A stretch of 64,000 bases of DNA from Gammaproteobacteria bacterium HGW-Gammaproteobacteria-13 (GCA_002840155.1 PGZH01000013.1:62001-126000), one strand, 5' to 3'; positions 52,606-61,816 are shown, numbered from the stretch's first letter. The notes: generated by a model from the sequence alone, not told the origin. Made by a program: numbers and translations.

Positions 52606-54981
52606 TTGGTAGAGTACGTAGTTTCCCTCGATAAGCTCGGCAATCACGATGTTGAGCACGTAGGGGGCAAGAACGCCTCCCTGGGCGAGATGATCAGCAA
52701 CCTTGCCGGTGCCGGAGTTTCGGTGCCTGGCGGTTTCGCCACTACGGCCCAGGCCTACCGGGACTTTCTCGAACTGAGCGGCCTGAACGAGCAGATCCAT
52801 GCCGCGCTGGATGCCCTTGACGTTGATGACGTCAACGCCCTGGCCAAGACCGGCGCGCAGATCCGCCAGTGGGTGATGGATGCGGCTTTCCCCGAAGAAT
52901 TGAACGCCCAGATCCGCACTGCCTTCGCCGAAATGGCCGGTGGTAACGACAATATGGCCGTTGCCGTGCGTTCTTCGGCCACCGCCGAAGACCTGCCAGA
53001 CGCCTCCTTTGCCGGCCAGCAGGAAACCTTCCTGAATATCCGCGGTGTGGACAACGTGATTCGCGCCGCCAAAGAGGTATTCGCCTCGCTGTTCAACGAC
53101 CGCGCCATTGCCTACCGCGTGCATCAGGGCTTTGACCACAAACTGGTCGCCCTGTCTGCCGGCGTGCAGCGCATGGTGCGTTCGGAAACCGGCACCGCCG
53201 GCGTGATGTTCACCCTCGACACCGAGTCGGGCTTTCGCGACGTTGTGTTTATCACCGGCGCCTACGGCCTCGGCGAAACCGTAGTGCAGGGCGCGGTTAA
53301 CCCGGACGAATTCTACGTGCATAAGCAGACGCTGGAAGCCGGGCGCCCGGCCATTCTGCGTCGTAACCTGGGCAGCAAAGCGATCAAGATGATCTACGGC
53401 GACGAAGCCAAGGCCGGTAAATCGGTCAAGGTGGTCGATGTCGATCGCGCCGAGCGTGCACGCTTCTGCCTGACGGATGCCGAGGTCAGCGAGCTGGCCA
53501 AGCAGGCCATGATCATCGAGAAGCACTACGGTCGCCCGATGGACATCGAGTGGGCCAAAGACGGTGATGACGGCAAGCTGTACATCGTTCAGGCCCGTCC
53601 TGAAACCGTGAAAAGCCGCACCAATGTCAATGTGATGGAGCGCTACCTGCTCAAGGAAACCGGCACTGTGCTGGTGGAAGGTCGCGCTATCGGTCAGAAG
53701 ATCGGTGCAGGCCGCGTGCGGGTCATCCATGACGTGTCCGAGATGGACAAAGTCCAGCCCGGCGATGTGCTGGTCTCTGACATGACCGATCCGGACTGGG
53801 AACCGGTGATGAAGCGCGCCAGCGCCATCGTCACCAACCGCGGCGGGCGTACCTGCCACGCGGCGATCATCGCTCGTGAACTGGGTATTCCGGCGGTAGT
53901 CGGCTGCGGCAACGCCACCCAGGTGCTGAAAGACGGCATGGGCGTGACTGTATCCTGCGCCGAAGGTGACACCGGCTTTATCTTCGAAGGCGAGCTGGGC
54001 TTTGACATCCGCAAAAACTCGGTCGATGCCATGCCCGATCTGCCGTTCAAGATCATGATGAACGTCGGTAACCCCGACCGCGCGTTCGACTTCGCCCAGC
54101 TGCCCAACGAAGGTGTTGGCCTGGCGCGTCTGGAATTCATCATCAACCGCATGATCGGCGTGCACCCGAAAGCGCTGCTGAACTTCGCCGGCTTGCCGCC
54201 GGAGATCAAGGACAGCGTCGAAAAGCGCATTGCCGGTTACGACGATCCAGTCAATTTCTACGTCGAGAAGTTGGTCGAGGGCATCAGCACTCTGGCTGCG
54301 GCGTTCTGGCCGAAGAAGGTCATCGTGCGTCTGTCGGACTTCAAGTCTAACGAATACGCCAACCTGATCGGCGGCAAGCTGTATGAGCCGGAAGAAGAAA
54401 ACCCGATGCTGGGCTTCCGTGGCGCTTCGCGTTACATCAGCGAGTCGTTCCGCGACTGCTTCGAGCTGGAATGCCGCGCGCTGAAGAAAGTGCGCAACGA
54501 GATGGGCCTGACCAACGTCGAGATCATGGTGCCGTTCGTGCGTACTCTGGGCGAAGCCAGCCAGGTGGTCGATCTGTTGGCTGCCAACGGCCTGGCCCGT
54601 GGTCAGGATGGCCTGAAGGTCATCATGATGTGCGAACTGCCGTCCAACGCGATTCTGGCTGAGGAGTTCCTTGAGTTCTTCGACGGTTTCTCCATCGGTT
54701 CCAACGACCTGACCCAGCTGACCCTTGGCCTGGATCGTGACTCCGGCATCGTCGCGCACCTGTTCGATGAGCGTAACCCGGCGGTGAAGAAGCTGCTGAG
54801 CAACGCTATCCAGGCCTGTAACAAGGCCGGCAAGTACATCGGCATCTGCGGTCAGGGCCCGTCCGACCACCCGGATCTGGCGCGCTGGCTGATGGAGCAG
54901 GGCATCGAAAGCGTGTCGCTGAACCCGGATTCGGTGCTTGATACCTGGTTCTTCCTGGCCGAAGGTCAAGCGCCAGCCTGA
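52606..54981 (+). CDS. ppsA: Phosphoenolpyruvate synthase
   Basis: Makes PEP from pyruvate and ATP (with AMP and phosphate as products) for gluconeogenesis. The 791-residue protein has an N-terminal ATP-grasp part with [19 protein letters not shown], the swivelling phosphohistidine domain [15 protein letters not shown] (His near 418) and the C-terminal PEP/pyruvate TIM barrel with [12 protein letters not shown]. It starts at TTG 52606 with GGAGAG upstream. Beside prp genes it fits growth on propionate, because the methylcitrate cycle releases pyruvate. Confidence 0.97.
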   Translation: MVEYVVSLDKLGNHDVEHVGGKNASLGEMISNLAGAGVSVPGGFATTAQAYRDFLELSGLNEQIHAALDALDVDDVNALAKTGAQIRQWVMDAAFPEELNAQIRTAFAEMAGGNDNMAVAVRSSATAEDLPDASFAGQQETFLNIRGVDNVIRAAKEVFASLFNDRAIAYRVHQGFDHKLVALSAGVQRMVRSETGTAGVMFTLDTESGFRDVVFITGAYGLGETVVQGAVNPDEFYVHKQTLEAGRPAILRRNLGSKAIKMIYGDEAKAGKSVKVVDVDRAERARFCLTDAEVSELAKQAMIIEKHYGRPMDIEWAKDGDDGKLYIVQARPETVKSRTNVNVMERYLLKETGTVLVEGRAIGQKIGAGRVRVIHDVSEMDKVQPGDVLVSDMTDPDWEPVMKRASAIVTNRGGRTCHAAIIARELGIPAVVGCGNATQVLKDGMGVTVSCAEGDTGFIFEGELGFDIRKNSVDAMPDLPFKIMMNVGNPDRAFDFAQLPNEGVGLARLEFIINRMIGVHPKALLNFAGLPPEIKDSVEKRIAGYDDPVNFYVEKLVEGISTLAAAFWPKKVIVRLSDFKSNEYANLIGGKLYEPEEENPMLGFRGASRYISESFRDCFELECRALKKVRNEMGLTNVEIMVPFVRTLGEASQVVDLLAANGLARGQDGLKVIMMCELPSNAILAEEFLEFFDGFSIGSNDLTQLTLGLDRDSGIVAHLFDERNPAVKKLLSNAIQACNKAGKYIGICGQGPSDHPDLARWLMEQGIESVSLNPDSVLDTWFFLAEGQAPA

Positions 54982-55003
54982 TAGCGCTTTAAAATCTCTA
55001 TTC

Positions 55004-55030
55004 AAGGGCGGGTTAATCCTGCCCTTTTTT
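55004..55030 (+). terminator. Terminator of ppsA
   Basis: AAGGGC-GGG and CCT-GCCCTT form an imperfect stem with a 5-base loop, followed by TTTTTT. Confidence 0.75.
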
Positions 55031-55044
55031 ACGCCAGAGCAAAA

Positions 55045-56052
55045 ATGCAAAGCAGCAGTGAGCTTTTCCCCGTCGCCTTGATCAGCGCGGAGTTCCGTGG
55101 TGATTTGAGCGAGGATGTCTACCGCCTCAAGCCCGGCAACAGCCCGGACAGCAGTGTCGAGCTGGCACTGACTCGTCTCGGCCGCGCTGGGCATGAGCAG
55201 CATCGCGGCGTGCCGGTGATACTGATTCCCGGCAGTTTTTCCAACCGACGTTTCTGGTATTCGCCCAAGTGCATTGGTTTGGGGCCTTACCTGGCGCGCG
55301 CCGGTTTTGATGTGTGGATCGCCGAAATGCGTGGCCATGGCCTGTCGCCGCGTAACCGCGACTATTCACGCAACACGGTCAGTGACTACGTGCGCTATGA
55401 CCTGCCGGCGATTGCCGATTTTGTGTATGAGCAGAACCCGCAGAAGGCCCATTGGCTGGGGCATTCCCTTGGCGGGATCATTCTCGCCGGCGCGCTTGGC
55501 GGGCATTACCTGAGTGAAAGCAACGTTGCCTCTGGCGTGCTGTTTGGCAGCCAGGTCAGTCGGGTCTACTGGCCACTGAAGTTGCCGCCACTGGAGTGGG
55601 GCAGCCGCTTGCTTCTCAAGCGTTTCTCGGTGATTTCCGGCTCGCGGCTCAAGCGCGGCCCTGAGGATGAACCGATTGGTCTGGCGGTCGAAAGCTTGCG
55701 TTGGCATGGCTTGTTCGGCCGTTTTGGCGATGCTGAGCGTGATTGGTGGGCAGGCCTGGCGGAGGTGCGTGTACCGGTTATGGCCGTGGCCGCGCTGGGT
55801 GATCATCAGGACCCGGCCTGGGCCTGCGAGAAGTTGCTCAAGCAATTTGGTTCGCCCCTGAGCGAGTTTCTCTGTCTAGGCAAAAAGCATGGCTTTAGCG
55901 GTGATTTCGGTCATGTCGAAATGCTCGTCAGTAAAGAAGCGCAGCGCGAGGTCTGGCCGCTGGTCGAGCAGTGGTTGCGCAAGAGCCCGCAGGTGGCTGC
56001 AGAGCTGGAAAGCAGCGAGTTAGAGGGCAATAAAGCCGTTTCCGCTGAGTGA
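55045..56052 (+). CDS. Alpha/beta hydrolase
   Basis: A 335-residue alpha/beta-hydrolase fold protein. The early IPGSFSNRRFW segment holds the oxyanion region and WLGHSLGGIILAGA the nucleophile elbow with Ser. The C-terminal HGFSGDFGHVEM provides the likely His. No signal peptide. The substrate is unknown. It follows ppsA in P. aeruginosa too, and is followed closely by a Rieske-type gene. Confidence 0.88.
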   Translation: MQSSSELFPVALISAEFRGDLSEDVYRLKPGNSPDSSVELALTRLGRAGHEQHRGVPVILIPGSFSNRRFWYSPKCIGLGPYLARAGFDVWIAEMRGHGLSPRNRDYSRNTVSDYVRYDLPAIADFVYEQNPQKAHWLGHSLGGIILAGALGGHYLSESNVASGVLFGSQVSRVYWPLKLPPLEWGSRLLLKRFSVISGSRLKRGPEDEPIGLAVESLRWHGLFGRFGDAERDWWAGLAEVRVPVMAVAALGDHQDPAWACEKLLKQFGSPLSEFLCLGKKHGFSGDFGHVEMLVSKEAQREVWPLVEQWLRKSPQVAAELESSELEGNKAVSAE

Positions 56053-56101
56053 GCTTGCGGCTAGTATCGCGGTTCACGTTTACCGCGAAGGCGCAGGTGC
56101 G

Positions 56102-56401
56102 ATGTTTATTGCTCTTGAACGCTTGCTCAACCTGGATGACGGCTACCGGCAGGTTTTTCAGCTGCAGGGGCGTAGTCTGCTGTTGCTGGTGGTCGAAGGT
56201 CGTACCTTATTGCTGGAAAACCGCTGCCCCCATCAAGGTGCAGCGCTGGATAAAGCCAGCATCACCGCTGGCGTGCTGCGTTGCCCGCGGCACGGAATTG
56301 AGTTTGACCTGGCCAGTGGCCGCGCGCTGAATGCGCCCTGCGCCAGTCTTGTGTATTTGCCTGTGGCTTATGATGCGGACCGGGTCGGGATCGATCTGTA
56401 A
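56102..56401 (+). CDS. Small Rieske [2Fe-2S] protein
   Basis: A 99-residue protein made almost wholly of a Rieske domain. Cluster ligands are C-x-H in ENRCPHQGAAL and C-x-x-H in RCPRHGIEFDL. Such small soluble ferredoxins pass electrons to an oxygenase or reductase, but no partner is encoded nearby. Its place between the hydrolase and rraA was not noted in P. aeruginosa from memory. Confidence 0.88.
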   Translation: MFIALERLLNLDDGYRQVFQLQGRSLLLLVVEGRTLLLENRCPHQGAALDKASITAGVLRCPRHGIEFDLASGRALNAPCASLVYLPVAYDADRVGIDL

Positions 56402-56431
56402 GCACCCTCACACTATCCAAGGAGCTTTGCC

Positions 56432-56920
56432 ATGCACTACATCACTCCCGATTTGTGCGACGCCTACCCGGAACTGGTCCAGGTGGTTGAGCCTATGTTC
56501 AGCAATTTCGGTGGTCGCGACTCTTTCGGCGGCGAGATCGTCACCGTCAAGTGCTTCGAGGACAACTCGCTGGTCAAGGAGCAGGTCGACCTGCCGGGTA
56601 AAGGCAAAGTGCTGGTGGTTGACGGTGGTGCTTCCATGCGCCGCGCGCTGCTCGGTGACATGCTCGCCGAGAAAGCCGCGAAGAATGGTTGGGAAGGCAT
56701 TGTGGTGTATGGCTGTGTGCGTGATGTCGATGTACTGGCGCAAACCGACTTGGGCATCCAGGCCCTGGCCAGCCACCCGATGAAAACCGATAAGCGCGGT
56801 ATCGGTGACCTCAATGTCGCGGTGACCTTCGGCGGCGTGACCTTCCGTCCGGGCGAGTTTATCTATGCCGACAATAATGGCGTGATCATCTCGCCATCTG
56901 CGCTGCAGATGCCGGAGTAG
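56432..56920 (+). CDS. rraA: Ribonuclease E activity regulator RraA
   Basis: A 162-residue protein of the RraA/HMG-aldolase fold. [20 protein letters not shown] and the downstream [10 protein letters not shown] block are typical. RraA binds the RNase E C-terminal scaffold and slows RNA decay in E. coli. AAGGAG lies before ATG 56432. cmaX follows 20 bases later. Confidence 0.93.
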   Translation: MHYITPDLCDAYPELVQVVEPMFSNFGGRDSFGGEIVTVKCFEDNSLVKEQVDLPGKGKVLVVDGGASMRRALLGDMLAEKAAKNGWEGIVVYGCVRDVDVLAQTDLGIQALASHPMKTDKRGIGDLNVAVTFGGVTFRPGEFIYADNNGVIISPSALQMPE

Positions 56921-56940
56921 GGCGCTTGCAGGAAACCGTC

Positions 56941-57936
56941 ATGCACGAAGGTGACAACGCGCAATGGGGCCTGGTGCACGCCTTTGTCCTCAATGGTCAG
57001 GGCGGCGCCCGCAGCATTGCCCGACAGGAGCTGCACGGTCTGGTGCTGGGCGAGCAGGAAAGCCTCTGGCTGCATTGGGATCGCAGCCACCCGCAGACGC
57101 ATACCTGGCTGCGTACCGACAGTGGCCTGAGCGTTTTTGCCTGCGACCTGCTGTTGGAAGAAAACACCCGTCCGCGTTTGCTGGCGTTGCCTGAGCAGCA
57201 ATTACTGCTATTTCTGCGTGGCCTGAACCTCAATCCGGGCGCGGAGCCTGAGGACATGGTTTCGGTGCGCATCTTTGCCGATGCCCAGCGCGCGATCTCC
57301 CTGCGCTTGCGGCCGTTGCACGCAACCGAAGCCTTGATCGAGGACTTGCTGGCGGGCAGGGGGCCGAAAACCTCGGCTGAGCTGATTCTGCGTCTGGCGC
57401 ATTACCTGACCGACAAGATCGAGTTGCTGGTCGGTGAGTTGTCCGAGCAGGTCGACGATCAGGAAGAGCGTGCCGATGCGCTGGAAAGTCAGGCGCCCGA
57501 TCATGCCGCGCTGCTGCAAATTCGCCGGCGCGCCGCCAGCTTGCGGCGTTTTCTCTCGCCACAGCGCGATATCTACGGGCAGCTCACGGCCAGTGCCCAG
57601 GCCTGGCTGGTGGGCGCCGACAGCAGTTATTGGAACGAGCTGAATAACCGCCTGACGCGCTACCTCGAAGAGTTGGAGTTGAGCCGTGAGCGGGTCAACC
57701 TGCTGCTTGAGGCGGAAAATCGGCGCATGGATGAGCGGATGAACCGCACCATGTACCGCTTCGGCATCATTACCGGGATTTTCCTGCCAATGAGTTTTCT
57801 CACCGGCCTGCTCGGCATCAATGTTGGCGGTATTCCGGGTTCGGAAAGCCCCCATGGCTTTCTTCTGGCCTGTTCGCTGATGGCCGCCGTGGCGCTGGTG
57901 CAGTGGCTGCTGTTTCGTCGCTTGCGCTGGATCTGA
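56941..57936 (+). CDS. cmaX: CorA/ZntB-like divalent cation transporter CmaX
   Basis: A 331-residue protein. The cytoplasmic N-terminal region is helical, and the C-terminus has two membrane helices. TGLLGINVGGIPG is a G-I-N form of the CorA GMN motif as in ZntB-type proteins. ATG 56941 was chosen over the in-frame TTG 15 bases upstream because AGGAAA lies 6 bases before it. In Pseudomonas, cmaX-crfX-cmpX lie upstream of sigX and oprF. Confidence 0.9.
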   Translation: MHEGDNAQWGLVHAFVLNGQGGARSIARQELHGLVLGEQESLWLHWDRSHPQTHTWLRTDSGLSVFACDLLLEENTRPRLLALPEQQLLLFLRGLNLNPGAEPEDMVSVRIFADAQRAISLRLRPLHATEALIEDLLAGRGPKTSAELILRLAHYLTDKIELLVGELSEQVDDQEERADALESQAPDHAALLQIRRRAASLRRFLSPQRDIYGQLTASAQAWLVGADSSYWNELNNRLTRYLEELELSRERVNLLLEAENRRMDERMNRTMYRFGIITGIFLPMSFLTGLLGINVGGIPGSESPHGFLLACSLMAAVALVQWLLFRRLRWI

Positions 57937-57990
57937 TGTGACTTGCTCGGTACTCGTCTCGTCTAGCCGACACATCCTGTGAGGTGCGCC

Positions 57991-58236
57991 ATGCACGATC
58001 CCTTTGAAGAATCACTGCGCGATTTGCTCAAGTCGCCCACCTCAAGTCACGACGATGACGCTTGTCTGCATCGCGTGCTGAAAACCGCCAACCGTCAGGT
58101 CGGTGCAGGCGATCTGTTTGCCCTGATGGGGCACTGGGCCGGCGCACTGATGCTGGCACTGAATAACGGCTCGGCGCATGTGGCGCCGGTCTCGCGCCGT
58201 AAAACCACCGAATCAACTGTTAATAAGGCTGACTGA
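57991..58236 (+). CDS. crfX: CrfX protein
   Basis: An 81-residue protein starting MHDPFEESLRDLLKSPTSSH, with a short hydrophobic segment (DLFALMGHWAGALMLALN) in the middle. It matches CrfX, a small envelope-stress regulon protein of Pseudomonas with unclear role. GAGGTG lies 5 bases before ATG 57991. cmpX starts 2 bases after its stop. Confidence 0.88.
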   Translation: MHDPFEESLRDLLKSPTSSHDDDACLHRVLKTANRQVGAGDLFALMGHWAGALMLALNNGSAHVAPVSRRKTTESTVNKAD

Positions 58237-58238
58237 GC

Positions 58239-59054
58239 ATGGAATTTACTCAAGTTCTGGTTGACGCGATGGCCAGCGTTTGGACCCCAATTGCCGCCTT
58301 TATCCCGCGTCTGTTTGGCGCCATGGTGGTGGTACTGCTGGGTTTTGTGGTGGCCAAGTTCCTCGACACGCTGCTGTCGAAATTGCTCGGCAAGATCGGT
58401 CTGGATCGCCTGATGGCTGGTACGGGCCTGACCAAGCTGCTGAGCCGCGCCGGCATTCAGGTGCCGGTGTCGACCCTGATCGGCAAGATCGTCTACTGGT
58501 TCGTGCTGTTGATCTTCCTGGTTACTGCCGCCGAATCTCTGGGGCTGGAGCGGGTTTCCGCAACCCTTGATGTGCTGGCCTTGTACCTGCCGAAAGTCTT
58601 CGGTGCAGCCCTGGTGCTGCTCGCGGGTGTGCTGTTGGCGCAGCTGGTCAGCGGCCTGGTGCGCGGCGCCGCAGAAGGTGTTGGGCTGGACTATGCGAGC
58701 GGGCTAGGTCGCGTGGCTCAGGGGCTGGTGATCATCATCAGTATCTCGGTGGCGATCGGTCAGCTTGAAGTGAAAACCGACTTGCTCAACAACGTGATCG
58801 CCATTGTGCTGATCTCGGTGGGTCTGGCGGTCGCCCTGGCGCTGGGCCTGGGCAGCCGGGATATTGCCAGCCAGATTCTGGCCGGCATTTATGTGCGCGA
58901 GTTGTATGAGGTTGGGCAACAAGTACAGGTTGGTGCGGTCGAAGGGCAGATCGAGGAAATCGGCACGGTCAAAACCACGTTGCTGACGGAAGCCGGCGAG
59001 CTGGTTTCAGTGGCCAACCGTACCTTGCTCGAGCAGCAGGTAAGCAGCCGCTAA
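58239..59054 (+). CDS. cmpX: CmpX, conserved membrane protein of the mechanosensitive-channel-like TM-helix family
   Basis: A 271-residue integral membrane protein with about five hydrophobic helices, such as IPRLFGAMVVVLLGFVVAKF, VYWFVLLIFLVTAAESLGL and VIAIVLISVGLAVALALGLG. A short C-terminal soluble part follows (EVGQQVQVGAVEGQIEEIG), resembling the MscS beta domain. CmpX is encoded immediately upstream of sigX and is reported to affect SigX activity and membrane state. Confidence 0.92.
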   Translation: MEFTQVLVDAMASVWTPIAAFIPRLFGAMVVVLLGFVVAKFLDTLLSKLLGKIGLDRLMAGTGLTKLLSRAGIQVPVSTLIGKIVYWFVLLIFLVTAAESLGLERVSATLDVLALYLPKVFGAALVLLAGVLLAQLVSGLVRGAAEGVGLDYASGLGRVAQGLVIIISISVAIGQLEVKTDLLNNVIAIVLISVGLAVALALGLGSRDIASQILAGIYVRELYEVGQQVQVGAVEGQIEEIGTVKTTLLTEAGELVSVANRTLLEQQVSSR

Positions 59055-59142
59055 GGCTAATCCCTGTTATTGTATGCGGCCAATCCGCAGCCTGATTTGC
59101 AGGCTGCGCTGGCTTATGTCCTGACTGTCGGCCCGACTCGTT

Positions 59143-59742
59143 TTGAATAAAGCCCACTCTGCGTCTCTGCGTTACGACCCCCGCGAACTCTCGGACGAAG
59201 AGTTGGTGGCGCGTGCCCATGACGAGTTATTTCACATAACCCGCGCTTATGAAGAGCTGATGCGTCGTTACCAGCGCACGTTATTCAACGTGTGTGCGCG
59301 TTATTTGGGTAACGACCGCGATGCTGACGATGTTTGTCAGGAGGTCATGCTCAAGGTCTTATATGGCCTAAAGAACTTTGAGGGTAAATCTAAGTTCAAA
59401 ACCTGGTTGTACAGCATTACTTACAACGAATGTATTACTCAATATCGCAAAGAACGGCGTAAACGCCGTCTTATTGACGCCTTAAGTTTGGACCCGCTTG
59501 AAGAAGCGTCCGAAGAAAAGGCGCCAAAGCCTGAAGATAAGGCCGGTCTTGATCGTTGGCTGGTGCACGTCAATCCGATTGATCGAGAAATTCTGGTGCT
59601 ACGTTTTGTCGCAGAGCTGGAGTTTCAGGAGATTGCCGACATTATGCACATGGGCCTGAGTGCCACGAAAATGCGCTATAAACGCGCACTCGATCGTCTG
59701 CGCGATAAATTTTCCGATAGCACTGAAACTTATCTTGAATAA
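59143..59742 (+). CDS. sigX: ECF RNA polymerase sigma factor SigX
   Basis: A 199-residue ECF sigma factor. Region 2 has YEELMRRYQRTLFNVCARYLG followed by DRDADDVCQEVMLKVL, and region 4 has DREILVLRFVAELEFQEIAD with SATKMRYKRALDRL. The start is TTG 59143, as in other Pseudomonas. No anti-sigma factor is linked; CmpX upstream may transmit membrane signals. SigX directs transcription of oprF, the next gene, as well as fatty acid and envelope genes. Confidence 0.95.
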   Translation: MNKAHSASLRYDPRELSDEELVARAHDELFHITRAYEELMRRYQRTLFNVCARYLGNDRDADDVCQEVMLKVLYGLKNFEGKSKFKTWLYSITYNECITQYRKERRKRRLIDALSLDPLEEASEEKAPKPEDKAGLDRWLVHVNPIDREILVLRFVAELEFQEIADIMHMGLSATKMRYKRALDRLRDKFSDSTETYLE

Positions 59743-59770
59743 ACCCGTCATAGCTAACGGTTAATTCTGT

Positions 59771-59821
59771 TAGAATAGCCGGCTGAGTTGTCTTGTGTCT
59801 GTCAGACAACTTACTGACCAC
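59771..59821 (+). promoter_or_regulatory. oprF upstream region with -10-like box and 5' hairpin
   Basis: A -10-like TAGAAT at 59771-59776 lies about 66 bases before the oprF ATG. GTTGTCT and AGACAAC form a 7-bp hairpin downstream of it. No clear -35 was found. A SigX-type promoter is expected here from the Pseudomonas literature, but I could not place it. Confidence 0.35.
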
Positions 59822-59841
59822 CAAGATAGGGAACATTAGTA

Positions 59842-60807
59842 ATGAAATTGAAAAACACTTTAGGCGTTGTCATTGGCTCGCTGCTGGCCACATCCTCCCT
59901 CAGCGTTCTGGCTCAGGGTCAAGGCGCTGTCGAAGTGGAGGGTTTTGCTAAGAAGGAAATGTTCGACAGCGCCCGTGACTTCAAAAACAACGGCAACCTG
60001 TTCGGCGGTAGCATCGGCTACTACCTGACTGACGACGTTGAACTGCGCCTGGCCTACGACGAAGTGCACAACGCTCGTGGCGAAGACGGCCGCAACATCA
60101 AGGGCTCTAACACCGCTCTGGATGCTCTGTACCACTTCAACAACGCTGGCGACGCACTGCGTCCTTACGTTTCGGCAGGCTTCTCTGATCAGAGCATTGG
60201 CCAGTCCGGTCGCGGTGGTCGTAACGGCTCCACCTTCGCCAACATCGGCGGCGGCGCCAAGTACTACTTCACTGAAAACTTCTACGCCCGTGCTGGCGTT
60301 GAAGCTCAGTACAACATCGACCAGGGCGACACCGAGTGGGCTCCAAGCGTCGGTATCGGCATGAACTTCGGTGGCGGCAGCAAGCCGGCTCCAGTTGTTG
60401 TCGCTGCTGTTGAGCCGACCCCTGAGCCAGTTGCTGCTGAAGAGCCGATGGAACTGGTTCGCGTTGAGCTGGACGTTAAGTTCGACTTCGACAAAGCCAG
60501 CGTTAAAGAAGAAAGCTACGGCGACATCAAGAACCTGGCTGACTTCATGAAGCAGTACCCACAGACCACCACCGTGGTTGAAGGTCACACTGACTCCAAA
60601 GGCAGCGATGCCTACAACCAGAACCTGTCCGAGCGTCGTGCAAGCGCTGTTCGTGACGTTCTGGTCAACCAGTACGGTGTAGACGCTGCTCGCGTTAACG
60701 CTGCTGGCTACGGCGAAGCTCGTCCGGTTGCTGACAACGCTACCGACGCTGGCCGCGCTGTTAACCGCCGCGTAGAAGCTGAAGTAGAAGCTCAGATCAA
60801 GCAGTAA
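59842..60807 (+). CDS. oprF: Major outer-membrane porin OprF
   Basis: A 321-residue OmpA-family porin and structural protein. The signal peptide ends SVLAQGQ. The eight-stranded beta-barrel spans about 25-185, then a proline-rich hinge (VEPTPEPVAAEEPMEL) leads to the OmpA_C peptidoglycan-binding domain (VVEGHTDSKGSDAYNQNLSE, AAGYGEARPV). It is shorter than the 350 of P. aeruginosa because the cysteine-containing linker there is missing. sigX is 99 bases upstream. Confidence 0.97.
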   Translation: MKLKNTLGVVIGSLLATSSLSVLAQGQGAVEVEGFAKKEMFDSARDFKNNGNLFGGSIGYYLTDDVELRLAYDEVHNARGEDGRNIKGSNTALDALYHFNNAGDALRPYVSAGFSDQSIGQSGRGGRNGSTFANIGGGAKYYFTENFYARAGVEAQYNIDQGDTEWAPSVGIGMNFGGGSKPAPVVVAAVEPTPEPVAAEEPMELVRVELDVKFDFDKASVKEESYGDIKNLADFMKQYPQTTTVVEGHTDSKGSDAYNQNLSERRASAVRDVLVNQYGVDAARVNAAGYGEARPVADNATDAGRAVNRRVEAEVEAQIKQ

Positions 60808-60824
60808 TCGATCTGGCTGTATAG

Positions 60825-60849
60825 AAAACCCGGCTTCGGCCGGGTTTTT
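60825..60849 (+). terminator. oprF terminator
   Basis: AAAACCCGGC and GGCCGGGTTTT with a 3-base TTC loop. The right arm can also pair with a downstream inverted repeat at 60868-60890. Confidence 0.88.
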
Positions 60850-60890
60850 CTTTATGGCCGCCAGAGATGGCGGCCATAAAGAAAAACCCG
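60841..60890. repeat. Perfect 23-bp inverted repeat after oprF
   Basis: Arms 60841-60863 and 60868-60890 are perfect complements with a 4-base GAGA loop; the inner part reads ATGGCCGCCA/TGGCGGCCAT. The left arm contains the 3' half of the oprF terminator, so two alternative structures are possible. Confidence 0.75.
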
Positions 60891-60893
60891 TGC

Positions 60894-60918
60894 AAAAAAA
60901 AGCCCGCTGGTGGCGGGC
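60894..60918 (-). terminator. cobA terminator
   Basis: GCCCGC and GCGGGC with a 5-base loop, followed by eight T on the minus strand. Confidence 0.85.
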
Positions 60919-60946
60919 AAGGGGAACTTCGCGGAGCGCGAAGCGG

Positions 60947-61684
60947 TTAGGCGCTGATAGCAGCGAGCTGCATGTTAGGTTGAGCCGCGACCTCGCCAAT
61001 CACCAGAATGGCCGGGCTTTTCAGTTGGAAGTCGTGAGCGGCTTGCTGCATGGCTGCAAGGCTGCTGCGGCACTCGCGCTGCTGTGGCAGCGAAGCGTTT
61101 TCGATCATGGCCACCGGCATGTCGGCGCGCATGCCGCCTGCCAGCAGGCTTTCGCGGATTTCCGATAGCTTGGCCACGCCCATATACACCACCAGGGTGG
61201 TGCCACTCTGGGCCAGGGCTGGCCAGTTCAGGCTGCTGTCGTCCTGGGTGTGGGCGGTAACCAGGGTTACCCCGCGTGCTACGCCGCGCAGGGTCAGAGG
61301 GATGCCGCAATTGGTCGCGCCGGCCAGGCCAGCGGTGATGCCGTTGACCATTTCCACCTCGATACCGTGCTCGTTCAGCCAGTCGGCTTCTTCGCTGCCA
61401 CGGCCGAAGATGCAGGGATCGCCGCCTTTGAGGCGCACCACGCATTTGCCCTGGCGCGCATAACGCAGCATCAGGCGGTGGATAAACGCTTGCGGGGTGG
61501 AGCGGCAGCCGCCGCGTTTACCGACCGACATGATCCGCGCGTTGCGGCAATGCTCCAGTACGGCTGGATTGACCAGATCATCGATCATCACGATCTCGGC
61601 CTGGTTCAGGGCTTTGACCGCCTTGAGGGTCAGCAGCTCCGGGTCACCGGGGCCAGCGCCTACCAGCCAGACTTTTGCGCTCAT
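60947..61684 (-). CDS. cobA: Uroporphyrinogen-III C-methyltransferase
   Basis: Methylates uroporphyrinogen III twice to precorrin-2 for siroheme, the cofactor of nitrite and sulfite reductase. The 245-residue protein has VGAGPGDPELLTLKA at the N-terminus, VRLKGGDPCIFGRG, and a final VIGEVA strand. In P. aeruginosa it is the last gene of nirB-nirD-nasC-cobA. Here it follows the attenuator leader directly, without nirB, nirD or nasC. Confidence 0.96.
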   Translation of the reverse strand: MSAKVWLVGAGPGDPELLTLKAVKALNQAEIVMIDDLVNPAVLEHCRNARIMSVGKRGGCRSTPQAFIHRLMLRYARQGKCVVRLKGGDPCIFGRGSEEADWLNEHGIEVEMVNGITAGLAGATNCGIPLTLRGVARGVTLVTAHTQDDSSLNWPALAQSGTTLVVYMGVAKLSEIRESLLAGGMRADMPVAMIENASLPQQRECRSSLAAMQQAAHDFQLKSPAILVIGEVAAQPNMQLAAISA

Positions 61685-61726
61685 ATTGATCTCCTCGGGC
61701 CTTGTGTATTACGGATGGCTGGAAAC

Positions 61727-61766
61727 AAAAAAGGCGTCCCGCTAGTTACCTAGCGAGGACGCCTTT
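61727..61766 (-). terminator. Attenuator terminator upstream of cobA
   Basis: The two-part stem GGCGTCC...GGACGCC and CGCTAG/CTAGCG has a 4-base loop and one bulged base, followed on the minus strand by six T. It lies 43 bases before the cobA ATG, in the 5' leader, so it would stop transcription before the gene unless prevented. Confidence 0.85.
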
Positions 61767-61773
61767 GTCCAAG

Positions 61774-61816
61774 TCCCGTTCTATCGGGATAGTGCAGCCT
61801 GCTTCGTTGAGGCCGC
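61774..61816 (-). promoter_or_regulatory. Dual-hexaloop ANTAR-target RNA (NasT-type nitrate attenuator)
   Basis: On the minus-strand RNA, hairpin P1 (61816-61794) has stem GCGGCCUC/G-AGGCUGC with a bulged C and hexaloop AACGAA. After 4 bases, P2 (61789-61774) has UCCCG/CGGGA with hexaloop AUAGAA. Both loops have A at position 1 and G at position 4, the mark of ANTAR-protein targets. A terminator follows 7 bases later. In Pseudomonas and Azotobacter, NasT binds such leaders to allow nitrate-assimilation genes to be read. No nasS or nasT gene lies in this window. Confidence 0.78.

Noticed and set aside
52447..55338. 963-residue open frame opposite ppsA
   Set aside because: Antisense shadow of ppsA caused by high GC and codon bias. 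No domain, and ppsA is certain.
59860..60999. 379-residue frame opposite oprF
   Set aside because: Low-complexity Val/Ala/Ser composition, a mirror of oprF codons.
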